Assembly (NCBI GenBank): GCA_029379385.1
Contig: CM055612.1
Span: 3,596,001 to 3,660,000 of the forward strand
DNA length: 64,000 bases
Reading direction: 5' to 3'
Origin: Quillaja saponaria
Taxonomy: Eukaryota; Streptophyta; Magnoliopsida; Fabales; Quillajaceae
Below, one piece after another: positions 43,541 to 55,682 of the stretch. Within the stretch, counting starts at the first letter, position 1. The number at the start of each line of letters is the position of its first letter. The translations under genes were made by a program, and so were the position numbers. The notes beneath the pieces are model-generated. The model had not been told where the DNA came from. It saw only the letters and a program-made list of their open reading frames with translations, and made no database searches.

Positions 43541-45508
43541 TTAACGTCCTCCATGGTCAAGGCTTGTAGTTATGAGAGGTGATTGAATAGGATCAACTTG
43601 TCCTTGGGTTTGACGCTCAGTAGCATCTGAACCATGCATGTCAAATGGAAGCTCCGGCAACGGTGCTTCAAGTTGAAGAACCTTCATTACCTGTCCTGCC
43701 TTTGGCCTTTCCATGTCATTTGGGTTAGTGCACCATAATCCCACAATCAACAACCTTCTCATTTCACTTTCAACAAAATCCATATTCAATCTCTGATCAG
43801 CTGCATTGAGAATATTTCCTGAGATATAGAGCTCCCAAACCCACCTGACAAGAGACACATGATATCCCCCATCCTCGAGAGTTCTCCTCCCACATGCAAT
43901 TTCCAAAGCCACAACTCCAAAACTGAACATGTCTGATTCTTTACTAGCCCTCCCATGACTGAAGTATTCTGGGGCTAGGTACCCATAAGTCCCAACTACC
44001 CCTGTTCTTTGAGTCCTTAATTGTGGATCCACAAGCTTTGCAACCCCAAAATCACCAAGCTTGGTGCTGAAATCAGAGTCCAATAAGACATTAGCGGACT
44101 TAATGTCTCTATGAAGGACACATTGCTCTGCATCTTCATGTAGATAATGAAGTGCAGAGGCCAAGTCTAAAGCTATTTTGTACCTCACATTCCATGGTAG
44201 AGTCCTTTTATTGCCAAACAGATGGGTGTCTAGGCTTCCATTAGGCATGTATTCATAAACCAGCAGAAATTCGCGTTTCTCTTGACACCAGCCAATGAAT
44301 TGCACCAGATTTCGATGTATCAGACGGCTTATTATCTTCACCTCATTGATGGAGATTTTCTGAGAGTGTTCAGATTCAACATAAATTCTCTTCACAGCAA
44401 CTAGTCGGCCTAGCTCGCTCAATGTTCCTTTATAAACTTGTCCAGATCCTCCTTGTCCCAGCCTTCTATCATCTGCAAAGCCATTGGTGGCCTCAACTAA
44501 TTCTTGGTAATAAAATCTTCTTGGAAAAGCTCCTCTTTCGAGGTCAAAATCAAACGAGCTGCTAGTGTCTCCAAACTCGTTGGAGATATGATTATTTCTC
44601 TTCCACTTCTTGACCGAAAACCAACTCATGCTCACTCCAATTACAACTAAAACAAAGGAAGAAACTGTAGCCACCACTATCACAAGTGTCTTGCTGCTCT
44701 GCTTTTTTCTGCTAAGAGTTACCTCTTTTGAATTCATGGTTGAACTGAATTGCCATGAACGAATAGTATGCAGCTCGGATCCAAGGCCCGTTGCACCTGT
44801 GAATCCCATTGTAACATACTCAGGAAGAGCTTTCCTTAGATCAATATGGTAAGACAGAGAAGAATTTCCCATGGAAAGAGGCTCCCCTGCTTTTGACCAC
44901 CACACACTAATGTTTTCTGTAGTTGAATTGTAAGTTATCAAAGCAGTAGTTATGTTCATATCAACATCCCATCTCGCATAAGTAAGTGAACTAATGGTAT
45001 TGTTATTGATTCCAACATGAGTTACCGGCGGATCAAACCCTTCATTTGGGTAGGTGTCAAACTCAACAAAAACTAGTGGGTTGCCGGGTACCCCTGCCCT
45101 GGTTGTGTAGTTGAACAGTCCTAGATGTCCAGCAGCTGAGTTGGGCGGAATTTGAAAGCCAACAGGAGCAAGAAAAAATGCGAATCCATCACTACCATTA
45201 ACTCTGTCAACACTGAATGAGAATTGACAAGTGAAGTCTGTCAAATTCCCACTAGAAGAGTCCCATACATGGAGTGGCTCTACATAAGTTGCTTGCCCGA
45301 CACGAAACAAATCGTCTAAATTGAGTTCAATACCTTGGAATGAAGCCACTGCATCACCTTCATAAGCTATGTCGGTTGCATTAGATTCAAAACTAGGTAT
45401 ATTGAAGGAAAGTGGATACGCAAATGGAGCGAAGAATTGGAGAAGACAAAACAGAAAGCAGCAAAGATTGCATAACTGTGAAAAAGTAGCCAACTTGATT
45501 AGTAACAT
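43541..45508 (-). CDS. LecRK L12: intact L-type lectin receptor-like kinase (clade IX-like)
   Basis: A 655-residue uninterrupted frame, near-identical to L10 throughout. The lectin differs at about one position (Ser39 for Arg). Most differences are in the linker and membrane region, where three residues (N, S, R) are missing after TLSR and a few substitutions occur, and in the last 30 residues. All lectin metal-site and kinase catalytic residues are kept (VEFDTYPNEGFDPP, GQGGSGQVYKG, VAVKR, HRDIKSAN, DFGVAK, APEYF). A TATATAA box lies about 100 bases before the ATG (45605-45614, minus sense), better than in L10. Expected role: plasma-membrane receptor kinase with a lectin ectodomain; ligand unknown. 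With L10 it is one of only two fully open copies in the cluster. Confidence 0.95.
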   Translation of the reverse strand: MLLIKLATFSQLCNLCCFLFCLLQFFAPFAYPLSFNIPSFESNATDIAYEGDAVASFQGIELNLDDLFRVGQATYVEPLHVWDSSSGNLTDFTCQFSFSVDRVNGSDGFAFFLAPVGFQIPPNSAAGHLGLFNYTTRAGVPGNPLVFVEFDTYPNEGFDPPVTHVGINNNTISSLTYARWDVDMNITTALITYNSTTENISVWWSKAGEPLSMGNSSLSYHIDLRKALPEYVTMGFTGATGLGSELHTIRSWQFSSTMNSKEVTLSRKKQSSKTLVIVVATVSSFVLVVIGVSMSWFSVKKWKRNNHISNEFGDTSSSFDFDLERGAFPRRFYYQELVEATNGFADDRRLGQGGSGQVYKGTLSELGRLVAVKRIYVESEHSQKISINEVKIISRLIHRNLVQFIGWCQEKREFLLVYEYMPNGSLDTHLFGNKRTLPWNVRYKIALDLASALHYLHEDAEQCVLHRDIKSANVLLDSDFSTKLGDFGVAKLVDPQLRTQRTGVVGTYGYLAPEYFSHGRASKESDMFSFGVVALEIACGRRTLEDGGYHVSLVRWVWELYISGNILNAADQRLNMDFVESEMRRLLIVGLWCTNPNDMERPKAGQVMKVLQLEAPLPELPFDMHGSDATERQTQGQVDPIQSPLITTSLDHGGR

Positions 45509-46800
45509 GGTTGTTCTTCTATATATGTGAACTAAACTGCCTATCAGATCTTAAGGTAATGTTTGGCATCAAGAACACATGGAATGCCACGTAAAAAGTT
45601 TAGATTTATATAAGATCTTCTGCTTGTAGAAAGAGTAGTGAGTAAGAGACTTTGACAATGTCCATTGGCTTCAGTCCTGTAATCCCAGTTGCCATGTACT
45701 AATAAGAAATGAAATTTGCAACACAGGAAAGCAGAAGTTTTCAATGGCTGCATGTTATTGACTTTCTACAGTCTTAGTGTAAGTGACATAGGCATAGAGC
45801 CCACAATTTGATCAGAATTTAAGAGCTGCTTGGTTTGGTCCACTCTCTCTACTCATTGTTAATTATATTTCTATAGCAGGATTAAAATTATAACTACGTT
45901 TTTGCTATTTTATATCAGTGAGAATAACTTATATTGTTGTTTTCTTCCTTGGCCAAGAAATAAACTGACTTTGGCAGCTTTTTCTGTTTTTTATTTTTAT
46001 TTTTTGTGTAATACTAAAGTTTTCACACCAGGATTTCTCCTTATTACAACGGGCATTTTTGCTTGGAATGTAGGAAAATCTCATAGGACTTTGCCTTTTA
46101 CCAACTTGTTACTTTTTTCCTGCGCTGACTTTGTCGTTACCTTAACTACAAAAAATGCGTCGTCATGGAATCAATATGAATTCTATGAGGGCTGCTTTCT
46201 GTTACATCTTATTAATTATGTATGATTCAATGGATTCTATTAGGAGAAGGAAAAAAAATTGATTGAATCGAGATAAATACTTATCATATCATCATATTAA
46301 TTTTATTTTATTTTTTTTAAAGTTGTATCATCTTTTATCTCAAGATTCAATTTTAAGAATTTGAATTCTATCTTCTAACTTAATTTTTAGGAAAATAATA
46401 CTGAAATTCTTACAAATGTTAAATAAATTTTAAAGAAATCGGCTTAATACTGTTATTATATATATATTTTTTCTGCCATTATTATCGTTTCAACAATCTT
46501 CCGAGCAGTGTAAGTTGTCTTGGGCTTGAACTAGCCCTACACAAATCCAGCCCTTTGGCCCATTTCTATTGAAGCCCTGAAAGATGTATCCATCTAAAGA
46601 ATGTAATCCATTGATCATGGAGTGGGCTGTGTCCAAAACAAGAAACAAATAAAAAAAAAAAAAAAAAAAAAAGAAGAATAGAGGTAAGAGCGAGCACGTA
46701 CTAGTATATAAAGCACAGTACGCTGTACTGTAGCCCACATTCTTCTGTAACCAAACACCACCCCTCGAGCTTTTAGTCCTTAAGCCGGATTAGGGTTAAG
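45509..46800. promoter_or_regulatory. Divergent spacer between L12 and the Myb/SANT gene
   Basis: Holds the L12 promoter on the minus strand, with the promoter block near 45645-45700 and the TATA box at 45605-45614, and the upstream part of the Myb/SANT promoter on the plus strand. A run of about 23 A lies near 46650-46672. It largely matches 37399-38110 on the L12 side. Confidence 0.55.
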
Positions 46801-49800
46801 TTTTTGATATCACAGAAACTTTTGGGCGCCAAGCAGACCGGGCAATCTGTCTCTCTGTACAAATGGGTAGTAAAAGCTTCAAACTTTTCACCATTAGGTA
46901 AAACCCTGAATTCAAAATTTGTGCTTTGCGTATTCTTTAGATTTTCTTCTTTGCGCACTGATTTTATAGTTAAGCAATGCCACCATTGGAGAGGGAAAAA
47001 AGCTTGAATATTTTAAGGTTTCCTTCCTGAGTTATTATTGATACGTTAAAATGAAAAAGCTCATGACCGTCTCTGTGTTGTAATCTGAATGGTGATAGTT
47101 ATTTTTCAAAATTTTACTTTTTGAATTATATCTCATTCTGGGTGTTAAAAATTTGACATTTACTATTGATAAACTGAGTTTTCTGAGAAGTTGTTGTTCG
47201 ATGAAATGCTTCCTTAAATGTAAAATTGAAACGGGTTAAAATTTTGCGATTGAACCTGAGGTTTTGGCTGTCCTTGTCAAGCTTTTGTCATAATATCTTG
47301 CTGATTACTCTGAATTTGCTTGATGCAGTTATCATTGAAGTTGTTGGCGGGAGTAACCAAGATTTCGTATTTCTCACCAAGATTGAGTGAGTTTAACATT
47401 TTGAAAACCGTCTCAGTTTGATGACTTTGTGGCTAAGTTTCTCTCGTCTTTTTCTTTTCATTTCAGTTTCTTTTATGGGGGAGGAATGTGGTTGTGGTGG
47501 TTTCTGAATTTACTTACTTTGGATTTTTCATATGCTGAATTCAAATGCATTATGGTTTTGTATTGAATGGATGGAATTCTTAGAAAACAAACGAATTTAG
47601 GTGTACAAAATGTTCTTCAATGAATCAAGAAATTCAAATGTGCCTCATTCTCGAGGTTGAGCATTCAGATTTATATTTTACAGAATAAGTTTCAATTACA
47701 ATGAATTTTCGGTCTGAACTGCTTGCCAGTGGCAAAATCTTGAAAACCATTTGAGTTCATTGATTTTGGTTCAATTTTGTGCTTTGTTTGGCCTACTTAT
47801 GCTAAGTTGATACACATACATATAGGATCATGATTGGAAAATAGTAAATGCCTTTAATTAAGCTTGCTTTATATCATGTTGGGCGTTAGGAAACATATTA
47901 AAGTGACACCAATTACTGTCAGCAGTAGATTCTTTTGTTAGAGACTTGTGAGATAGCAGCATTTTTATGCTTTTTAACTGTCCGTTTTGGTGTGAAGGTA
48001 CTCTTGGTAGTGTTATTATTTTTATTTTTTTTTAACGTTGGCTTGAAATTTCCTAATAGTTGTACTACAGTTTCTTTGTTATTACTAGCCGTAGAAGTTT
48101 TGAATTAATTCCTCTGTGTCATGTATAGAGTAACAATTATTTGGTTTGCTAATTCAAAGATCAGTTATGGGCGATGCAAAACTATTGTTTCATATAGTAG
48201 CAACTCATGTATGTGTTTCTCATTTTGATTAACTTTTTTTGTAGTAATTATATTTACTAAAAGAACAAGTTGCAAGGAGTTTAGAGGAAATAATAATTAA
48301 GCGTAAAAAGCCATGACCTAGATTCAAAGAGGTCATCATCTCAACAGGAGCAGGAGAGATGAAAATAAATTGATCAAGTTTCTTCAACCTAGGAAAACCT
48401 TGTCTTATGTCCAGCTAAACATACCACAACAAAACTTTGTGGTGCAGGTTTCCAACACAAGTACAGAATCCAACTTCTGACAGACCTCATGTTCCTAATC
48501 AAGCAAACTAAAAACTTTCAAGAGTAGCTGCATAACCAATTAATTCCAGAAAAAAGAAAGAAAAGTTAAGATCCACAACTTCTGAGAATACTGATTTTTG
48601 CTCTTCTTACAACACCACCTGATTATCAATAAGCTTTGACTTAATGTATTTGCTGTACTTAAAAATTGTAGAATGTTGCTGTCAACCAAAAAAGTGAGGC
48701 AGAAGCCCCATTCTTTAATGATTGATCGAATCTCTCATTTCACATCACCTCACCATCTAAACTTCAAAATCTACGATAGCCTGTTGATAGATAACAAATT
48801 CCAAAGGAAGTCCTACAAAGGCACTTTCACACACCAAGCATCCTTTCTGAAAATGGAAATGCAATCTTTCTGTTTAATCTTTGCAGATATATCTCAAAAG
48901 AGTTACTAAGTATTAACCTTATGTCTATGTGAGTCTTGTGCATAAAAAACTAAAATAAGATGCTCTATTTAGTGACTTTTTGTGCTCCTAGTTGGTTTCT
49001 ACAACTTCTCCAGTATGCCTATTTTTTTCCTTTACCATATAGACACTTTCAATTGGGACTGATTATCTTTTTAATGGTAAGAGGTTAAAAGCTAGGTGGA
49101 TTAGAATTCAATTACTAACTGTCACAAAGAAAACCTCCCGATGTCCCATGTTGCTGTGGGTGTAGTACCTATTTAATTATACGTATGAAAATATCTGTTG
49201 CTTTGCTTAATGTTTCAGAGGTTTCTAAATGTATGTATATTATTAGATGTTACTAAATATTGTCACTTCCATGCTGAAAATAATTGTTTCCATTGGTACT
49301 TAATTAATAGTTTTCCAGCATCGGTAATGATCAGAAAAGGTAAATTCAGCAACTAAGCGAAGGGTGGTAAATGGTAATTTTATAAGATTTTATTACTAGA
49401 AATAGTTAAGTAACCTAAGAGTGCGTTTGGAACCACAAAAGTTGTAGAATTCAATTCATTCTAAATGAATTTTAATTAAAATATTGTGTTTGGAAATCAT
49501 CATCCACAAGAATTCAATTCATTCTAATTCTCATTTTTAAAACTTCTTTTCATTTTTGAATTCTTGTCAAAATTGGTATGATTTGTAAAGAATTCAATTG
49601 AATTTGATCATTAAGACAAATATACCCTTGATTTCTATCTTTTTCTATCCTCAACTTTCACTCAAAATATATGCTTTCTTCTACACCATTTTTCCTATCC
49701 CTTCTTCTCTCACTCCTCTACCTCTCATTTCTTTTTTCCCTCAATCTATAATTTTTTTTTTTCTCTCTCAATCCACTATGGAACACTGAGGTACCTACAA

Positions 49801-51322
49801 ATTACTTGCTGAATTTTTATTTTCTCAGGTAGTCAACTTGGTTCTAGTCCTCCAATTTGATATTCAATCCATTATTATGAGTTTAGGCCTATCTTTTATT
49901 TGGGAGCTTTCAAAATTAGCTATTTAAGTCTTGGACAAGGAAAATATATTTTATGGGTGCAAGGGTAATGTTGTAAAAATATTAAATTTAATTGAATTCT
50001 ATTAATTATAATTGTATTCCAAATTATAAATTTCAATTTAATTTATTTAGATTCTATTAGTTTTATGATTTGTTCCAAACATGAAAAAATTATTTAAATT
50101 AAAATGAACTGAATTTAATTGAAATGAATTGAATTGAATTTTCTAATAGATTTGTTCCAAACTCATCCTAAAAGATATTAAATGTTTGATGCAACCTCAT
50201 GTGTGAACTACAAAAAACAAGTTCTATCTCCAGAATGATGAGGTTGACTCTGTATAGAAATGTCAATCACATTTAAACTAGATCATGATACTATTCATGG
50301 AAGAAATTTCTACTTTTTTGATTTTGAATCTATTATTTTCTTATGAAAGAAAATTTAAGGAAAACAAACTACTAGAAGTTAACCTTTCATTTAGCATCAA
50401 ATGTAGCGCATATTTTTTATGATTCTTGTTTGGTATTACTATTGATCAACAAAGGTGGCTAATTTTTCTGGTTGTTTCTAGTATTATATTGATAAATATC
50501 TGTTACAAGGGAAGTCCATGCACTTCTCTATGACCAACTAACTAAGGCCTTTATGTACAACTTTTAATAATGCGTTGGTGATAAGTCCAGATAAGTCCAT
50601 GACCTTCTCGTATTAATATTTTCTTGTTATTAGAGAAGTACTCATGTGAAACATAAAAGCCAAAGGTTAAATATTAGAATTACCAAACTTCCCTTGCTTG
50701 GTCCTAATTTGAGGCTTACATTAAACTTTGGGTCATTTTCACTTCATATTTCCTCCTGAAGTGGTACCAAATTTTATTGGTTGGCTCCGTATAAGTTTTA
50801 AGCCTTGGAATAGTCATCTAGTGAGAACTGTAAATGGGTGATGGGGGAAAAAATGCTCTTTTGAAATCTTCGAAAGTTTTTTTAATAATTGGGTAAACTA
50901 TCTAAACTCTCTGTTATATGGTCTTTTTGGTGATAAATCCTCATCCAGTAAAACTAAAACAAGATAAAGCATAAAATAACTCAATTCTAGTTCACAATGC
51001 TAGTTTTTTTCAGATGTTATTGTACATACGTTGCAGGGCACATTACTTTATTAGTGTTTAAATGGTATCCATAGCATCAATTTACAAGAAAAGGTATGCA
51101 TAATGCACCTTTTAGACTGAAAATTGGTGCTTTTTAATTTCAAATGAAATGTTCAACTGTTCAAGCATTAAGAAGAGAAGGTTGTAGAATACAGTTACGA
51201 TAACTGTCTGACTGTCCTTACATGTATGTCCTGCTATTTTTTCTCCATATTGGCATACTCTTCAATTATGGTTTATTATTTCACGTATGTGACATGTAAT
51301 GGTTATTTTTACAATTTTGTAG
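46801..51322 (+). other. Myb/SANT gene promoter end, leader and long 5'UTR intron
   Basis: Transcription probably starts near 46800-46850, because this segment is what was copied to 39480-39900. A splice acceptor TTTTGTAG at 51315-51322, ten bases before the start ATG, implies a leader intron of up to about 4.4 kb. A small leader exon may lie at about 47329-47388. The intron contains the Tourist-like element at 49419-50168. The stretch 48290-48910 has a more mixed composition, like inserted sequence, but I cannot assign it. No other gene is recognised. Confidence 0.45.
49419..50168. mobile_element. Tourist-like MITE (PIF/Harbinger type)
   Basis: The ends GAGTGCGTTTGGAAC and GTTCCAAACTCATCC form a 15-base inverted repeat with 12 matches. 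They are flanked by the direct repeat TAA (49416-49418 and 50169-50171), the target size of Tourist/Harbinger elements. The 750-base interior is rich in AATTCAATT words and has no transposase. It sits in the leader intron of the Myb/SANT gene. Confidence 0.75.
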
Positions 51323-51331
51323 GTAAAAAAA

Positions 51332-54300
51332 ATGGGGAGTGAAAATACTACAACTATCGATCGATCAAGAACATACTGGACGCCTGCAATGGAACGATAT
51401 TTTGTTGATCTTATGTTGTTTCAGTTGCACAGGGGGAATAGAAGTGGCCACACTTTCAACAAGCAGGCTTGGACTGACATGCTCACCCAGTTCAATGCAA
51501 AATTTGCATGTCAATACGACAAAGATGTTTTAAAAAGTCGTTATACAAATTTGTGGAAGCAATTCAATGATGTAAGAAACCTTCTTTGTCAGAGTGGGTT
51601 TTCTTGGGATGAAAATCGACATATGGTGGTAGCTGATGATTTTGTTTGGGATAATTACACCAAGGTGCATTACCATATTAATTATTTATATATCCACAGC
51701 ATAAATTTTTCTATGCCATAACTCTGAAATGACAACACATGCAGGTTCACCCCGAAGCACGACCTTACAAAACAAAAGCAGTGTTAAATTTTGATGATTT
51801 GTACTTGATATATGGCTACACAATAGCTGATGGGAGATACAGCCGATCAAGTCATGATTTAGGCTTTGACGATGAAGTGCAAGGAGTAAATTTGGGTGAG
51901 AGTTACTCTTGATATTATTTTAGCACTGTAAATATAGAAACTTCATGGCTTTTGTCAGAGTTCCATGTGACTACTAATCCAACATCAGAAGAATGTGCGT
52001 TTAGTAAAGAACGTATATATGGTGGAGGTTAGGCTTGTGGGTTTTAGGTGTGCTGTTGAGGTATATATGCCTTTACTATGTAGGCTCACTGGCCTGACTA
52101 TCCAACATCTATAGGTGAATTTTTTATAAGGAAGGTAAATGTAAAAAGTGTGTCCTTCCTAACTATAATCGTGGTTTTCAAAATAAGCATAATATACGTA
52201 ACTTGGCCACTCATTCTGACTGAAAAACATACTAATACAAACTTCAAATAATGAATGTACTAATGTTATAAGTTTGGTCAAATATTCAGCAGTCAGTCAT
52301 TAATTGATTTTCCATCTCATAAATAGGCATCTGCCTACTGTTTCTCATAAACCTATGTTTTCCTAGAAATGAAAGCCGCAGATTAAGAAGGAAAGTTTTA
52401 CATTGCTTTGAAAACTTCACCTTCTTGGTGGAAAAAATGTATAGAGCTGCTTGAAATGTACTGTGCAATGCATGGTTTATTCAGATTGCAACTATACAAG
52501 TGAAGCAACTATCAACAGTATCTTCAGATTTAGTACTTACACAATCCTTAATCTGTAGGTGATGGAGTAGTCACCATGGCTCCTTCAAGTAATGAGCATC
52601 CAAGGATGGGTTGGACTCTTGCCATGGATGAATTCTTCATTGAGCTTATGCTCAACCAAGTAGGAAGGGGAAACAAGGTGAATAATACATTTAACAAACA
52701 AGCATGGGCAGATATGCTTGCCATGTTTAATGCAAAGTTTGGCCCTCAAAGTGGGAAAAGGGTTTTGAGGCATCGATACAACAAATTGTGGAAATATTAC
52801 AACGATATGAAAGCTCTTGTAAACCAAAATGGCTTTTTATGGGATGAAACGCAGAAAATGATTGTAGCTGATGATGATGCTTGGGATGCTTATATCAAGG
52901 TAGATGGTGTGAAGAGTCTTCCCCCACCTCAAATATACGTATGCACGCACATATGATATATATATGCCTTGCTGGGTTAATTGACTTGAATATAATGCAG
53001 GAACAACCACATGCACGAAAATATAGAACAAAAACATTACCAAGCTATTACCATTTGTTAGAAATATATGGAAATGAGTCTGAGTATGAGAACACTCAGA
53101 ACAGTGATCTCCATGAAGATAAAAACCTTGAAGATGTCTTATCAGGTGAGATACACCTTTCTAGTTTCCAGCTGAGTTTCTAGTATGTTTATTTTCTGGA
53201 TTGTTTATAAGATTTACAGCTCCGCTCTTGGTGTCTTACTACAAATTCGCAGAATGAGATGCTGATCTGGAGGGTAATATAGACAGAAGTCACATCGAAA
53301 GGGAGATGGAACTTCAATGTGATTATCTAGGAATTTTAGCCTTCCAGTCTCATTACGACTGATGCATGACTCAATTACATGAAATTTTAAATTACAAAAT
53401 CTAAAATAGTTCTAACTCTAACTAATAAGATGTAATGTGCTTCCTAGCGCTTCTATAGTTTATTCTTGTGATCCTAATATCTTCAATGCATTAAGTGTTA
53501 CCCTACAACTGAATATATGTAGGTGAAGGAAAAGGGAGCCAAACTGCTGCTGGTAGTGATCGTATGAGAACATACTGGACACCTCCAATGGATCGCTTTC
53601 TCATTGACTTGTTATTTGACCAAGTTCTTAAAGGGAATAAACTTGCGCAGACGTTCATTACCCAGGCTTGGAATGACATGGTGGCATCTTTCAATGTGCA
53701 GTTTAGATCTCATCATGATAAGGATGTTCTGAAGAGTCGTTACAAACATTTAAGGAGACAATACACTGATGTAAAGACTCTTCTTGATCAAAAGGGGTTT
53801 CAATGGGATGAAAAGCTAGAAATGGTAACGGCTGCTGATAACGTTTGGGATGCTTATACCAAGGTGACCTATCTTCCCTCCATCCTTAATGTTTTAGTTG
53901 TTATGTTGCTTACATATAATGCTTGCAGGTACACCCCGATGCTCGCTCATACAGAGTTAAAACATTGCCAAGCTATCACAAGTTGCAATTTATATTTGGA
54001 GATAGTTCTGATGGAATATACAACCGCTTGGCAAGTGAGGCCAACCCGTGTGGTGAATTACCAGCTCTCATGACTAGTATGTTACTCGTATTACTCCTGA
54101 TAGATTAATAGATAGATCTTGCACAGCATTAGCCTGAAGACTGAAAATTGAGTGTGCAACATTGTATAAGTTGTTGCCTCCTAGAGTCATTAAGAATATC
54201 TCTGGGATGTAGGGCATTGGTAAGATGAAGCTGGAGGTCATTATGTGGATATTCAGCTTTAGAATAAATTGAGGAGAAATATGTCTCACACGTTCAGGCA

Positions 54301-55568
54301 CAAAAAATTATGTCTGGTCTGTGTAAGGCAAGACCATCCAACTATCCTCTCAAAATGTTCAAGTATATATAATTTGATTGCATTGTGTGGGAATTTAATT
54401 ATCTGGAAATGAACCAAATTAGGTATGATATATTCTAGTGGATTTTCTTAACTTGTAGGTGAGGTGAACATTGATCACTACTCCAACTTTTATGTTCCTT
54501 CGGTGGAGTGGACAGAACAGCAGGAAAACTATTTTATTGGTCTTATGAAAGATCAAATATCAAAAGGGAATATGATTGACAGTACATTCAGTGAGCAAGC
54601 ATGGACTTGCATGACTGAGTCATTCAATGAAAATTTTCGACTTCAGTGTGACAAGCAATTTCTAGAAGATCGCTACATCTTCTTGATGAAACAGCATTAT
54701 GACATCAGCAATCTTCTCAATAATAGTGGATTTGTGTGGGATGAAACTCGACAAATGGTAGTTGCTGAGAGCAATGACTGGGAAGCATGTATTAAGGTGT
54801 GTTCCCCTTTGCGTGCAAATTGTTAGTTCAGAGTAGTATTTCCTCTCTCCATTCGCATTGTTGTTCTTCCCTCCCCTTCTCATTTGGTTTAGTCTCAATC
54901 TGAACTTCTGTAAGTGCCAATTTGTGTATGGGAGCATTGCGTTCTAGCATGAGGGTTTTATTTGTTAATTTAAGGAGCTTTGCCAGAAAATCTACTATTT
55001 CCCAGAAATTTTCAGTAATGATTTGATAATATCTGATAATTGCAGGACCATCCTGAAGTCATCTTATACAGAAACAAGGTCTTTAATTATTACCATGAGC
55101 TGTGTAAAATCTTCGGAAACGTAGTAGTAGACCTAGAAGTTAGTTGTCAGGTTCAGGGGATAGAAACAAACTATACTGCCTTTGATGTAGAGATAGATGG
55201 AGCATCAACAGAGTTACTTGTACCTGGGAACAATATTGAAGAAGCAGATCAAGAAAAGAAATGGCTGGCCAAGATATCATCAGATTCTGAACGTCCGAGA
55301 AAAGCACAAAAGACTGAAAAGAGCAGTGCAAGAATCATTCTATGAAATGGCAGGTGTTGTCAAAAAATTGGTAAATAAGAATGACAAAAACACAAACAAA
55401 TCAGTTGGAAATGCCATTGATGCACTTCAAGCATTACCAGACATAGATGATGAGCTTATGCTGGATGCTATTGACCTGCTGGAAGATGAGAAAAAAGCTA
55501 GGACATTTTTAGCTTTGCATGTCAACTTGCGAAAGAAGTGGCTACTAAGAAAGCTTCGTTCACAGTAG
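51332..55568 (+). CDS. Protein with four Myb/SANT-like DNA-binding repeats
   Basis: A probable nuclear DNA-binding protein of the plant Myb/SANT-like (Myb_DNA-bind_3) family; targets unknown. Eight coding exons: 51332-51664, 51745-51895, 52559-52899, 53001-53145, 53523-53863, 53929-54076, 54459-54796, and 55046 onward. Each odd exon carries one domain of about 100 residues (YWTPAMERYFVDLML, HTFNKQAWTDML, DKDVLKSRYTNLWKQF, GFSWDE). Each even exon carries the linker (HPEARPYKTKAV). As read, the last exon stops at 55345 (698 residues). One extra A in the run at 55317-55320 would account for this: without it the frame continues as RAVQESFYEMAG to a conserved-looking tail, LPDIDDELMLDAIDLLEDE, ending 55568 (772 residues). 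The start follows a leader intron; the annotation end assumes the longer form. It resembles Arabidopsis At2g24960 from memory. Confidence 0.88.
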
Positions 55569-55682
55569 TTGCTTCTATGGCTTTTGTAGATTTCCATGGG
55601 AAATATTTATGTAGTTGCGTTAGTTTTTACAGTTAAAGGTTTTGACCAGATTCCTTCTTTCCTTACGGGGTTCTGAACTAAC

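Noticed and set aside
47329..47388. Leader exon of the Myb/SANT gene
   Set aside because: Acceptor- and donor-like sites exist, but without cDNA or coding content I cannot support it as a separate feature; it is mentioned only as a possibility.
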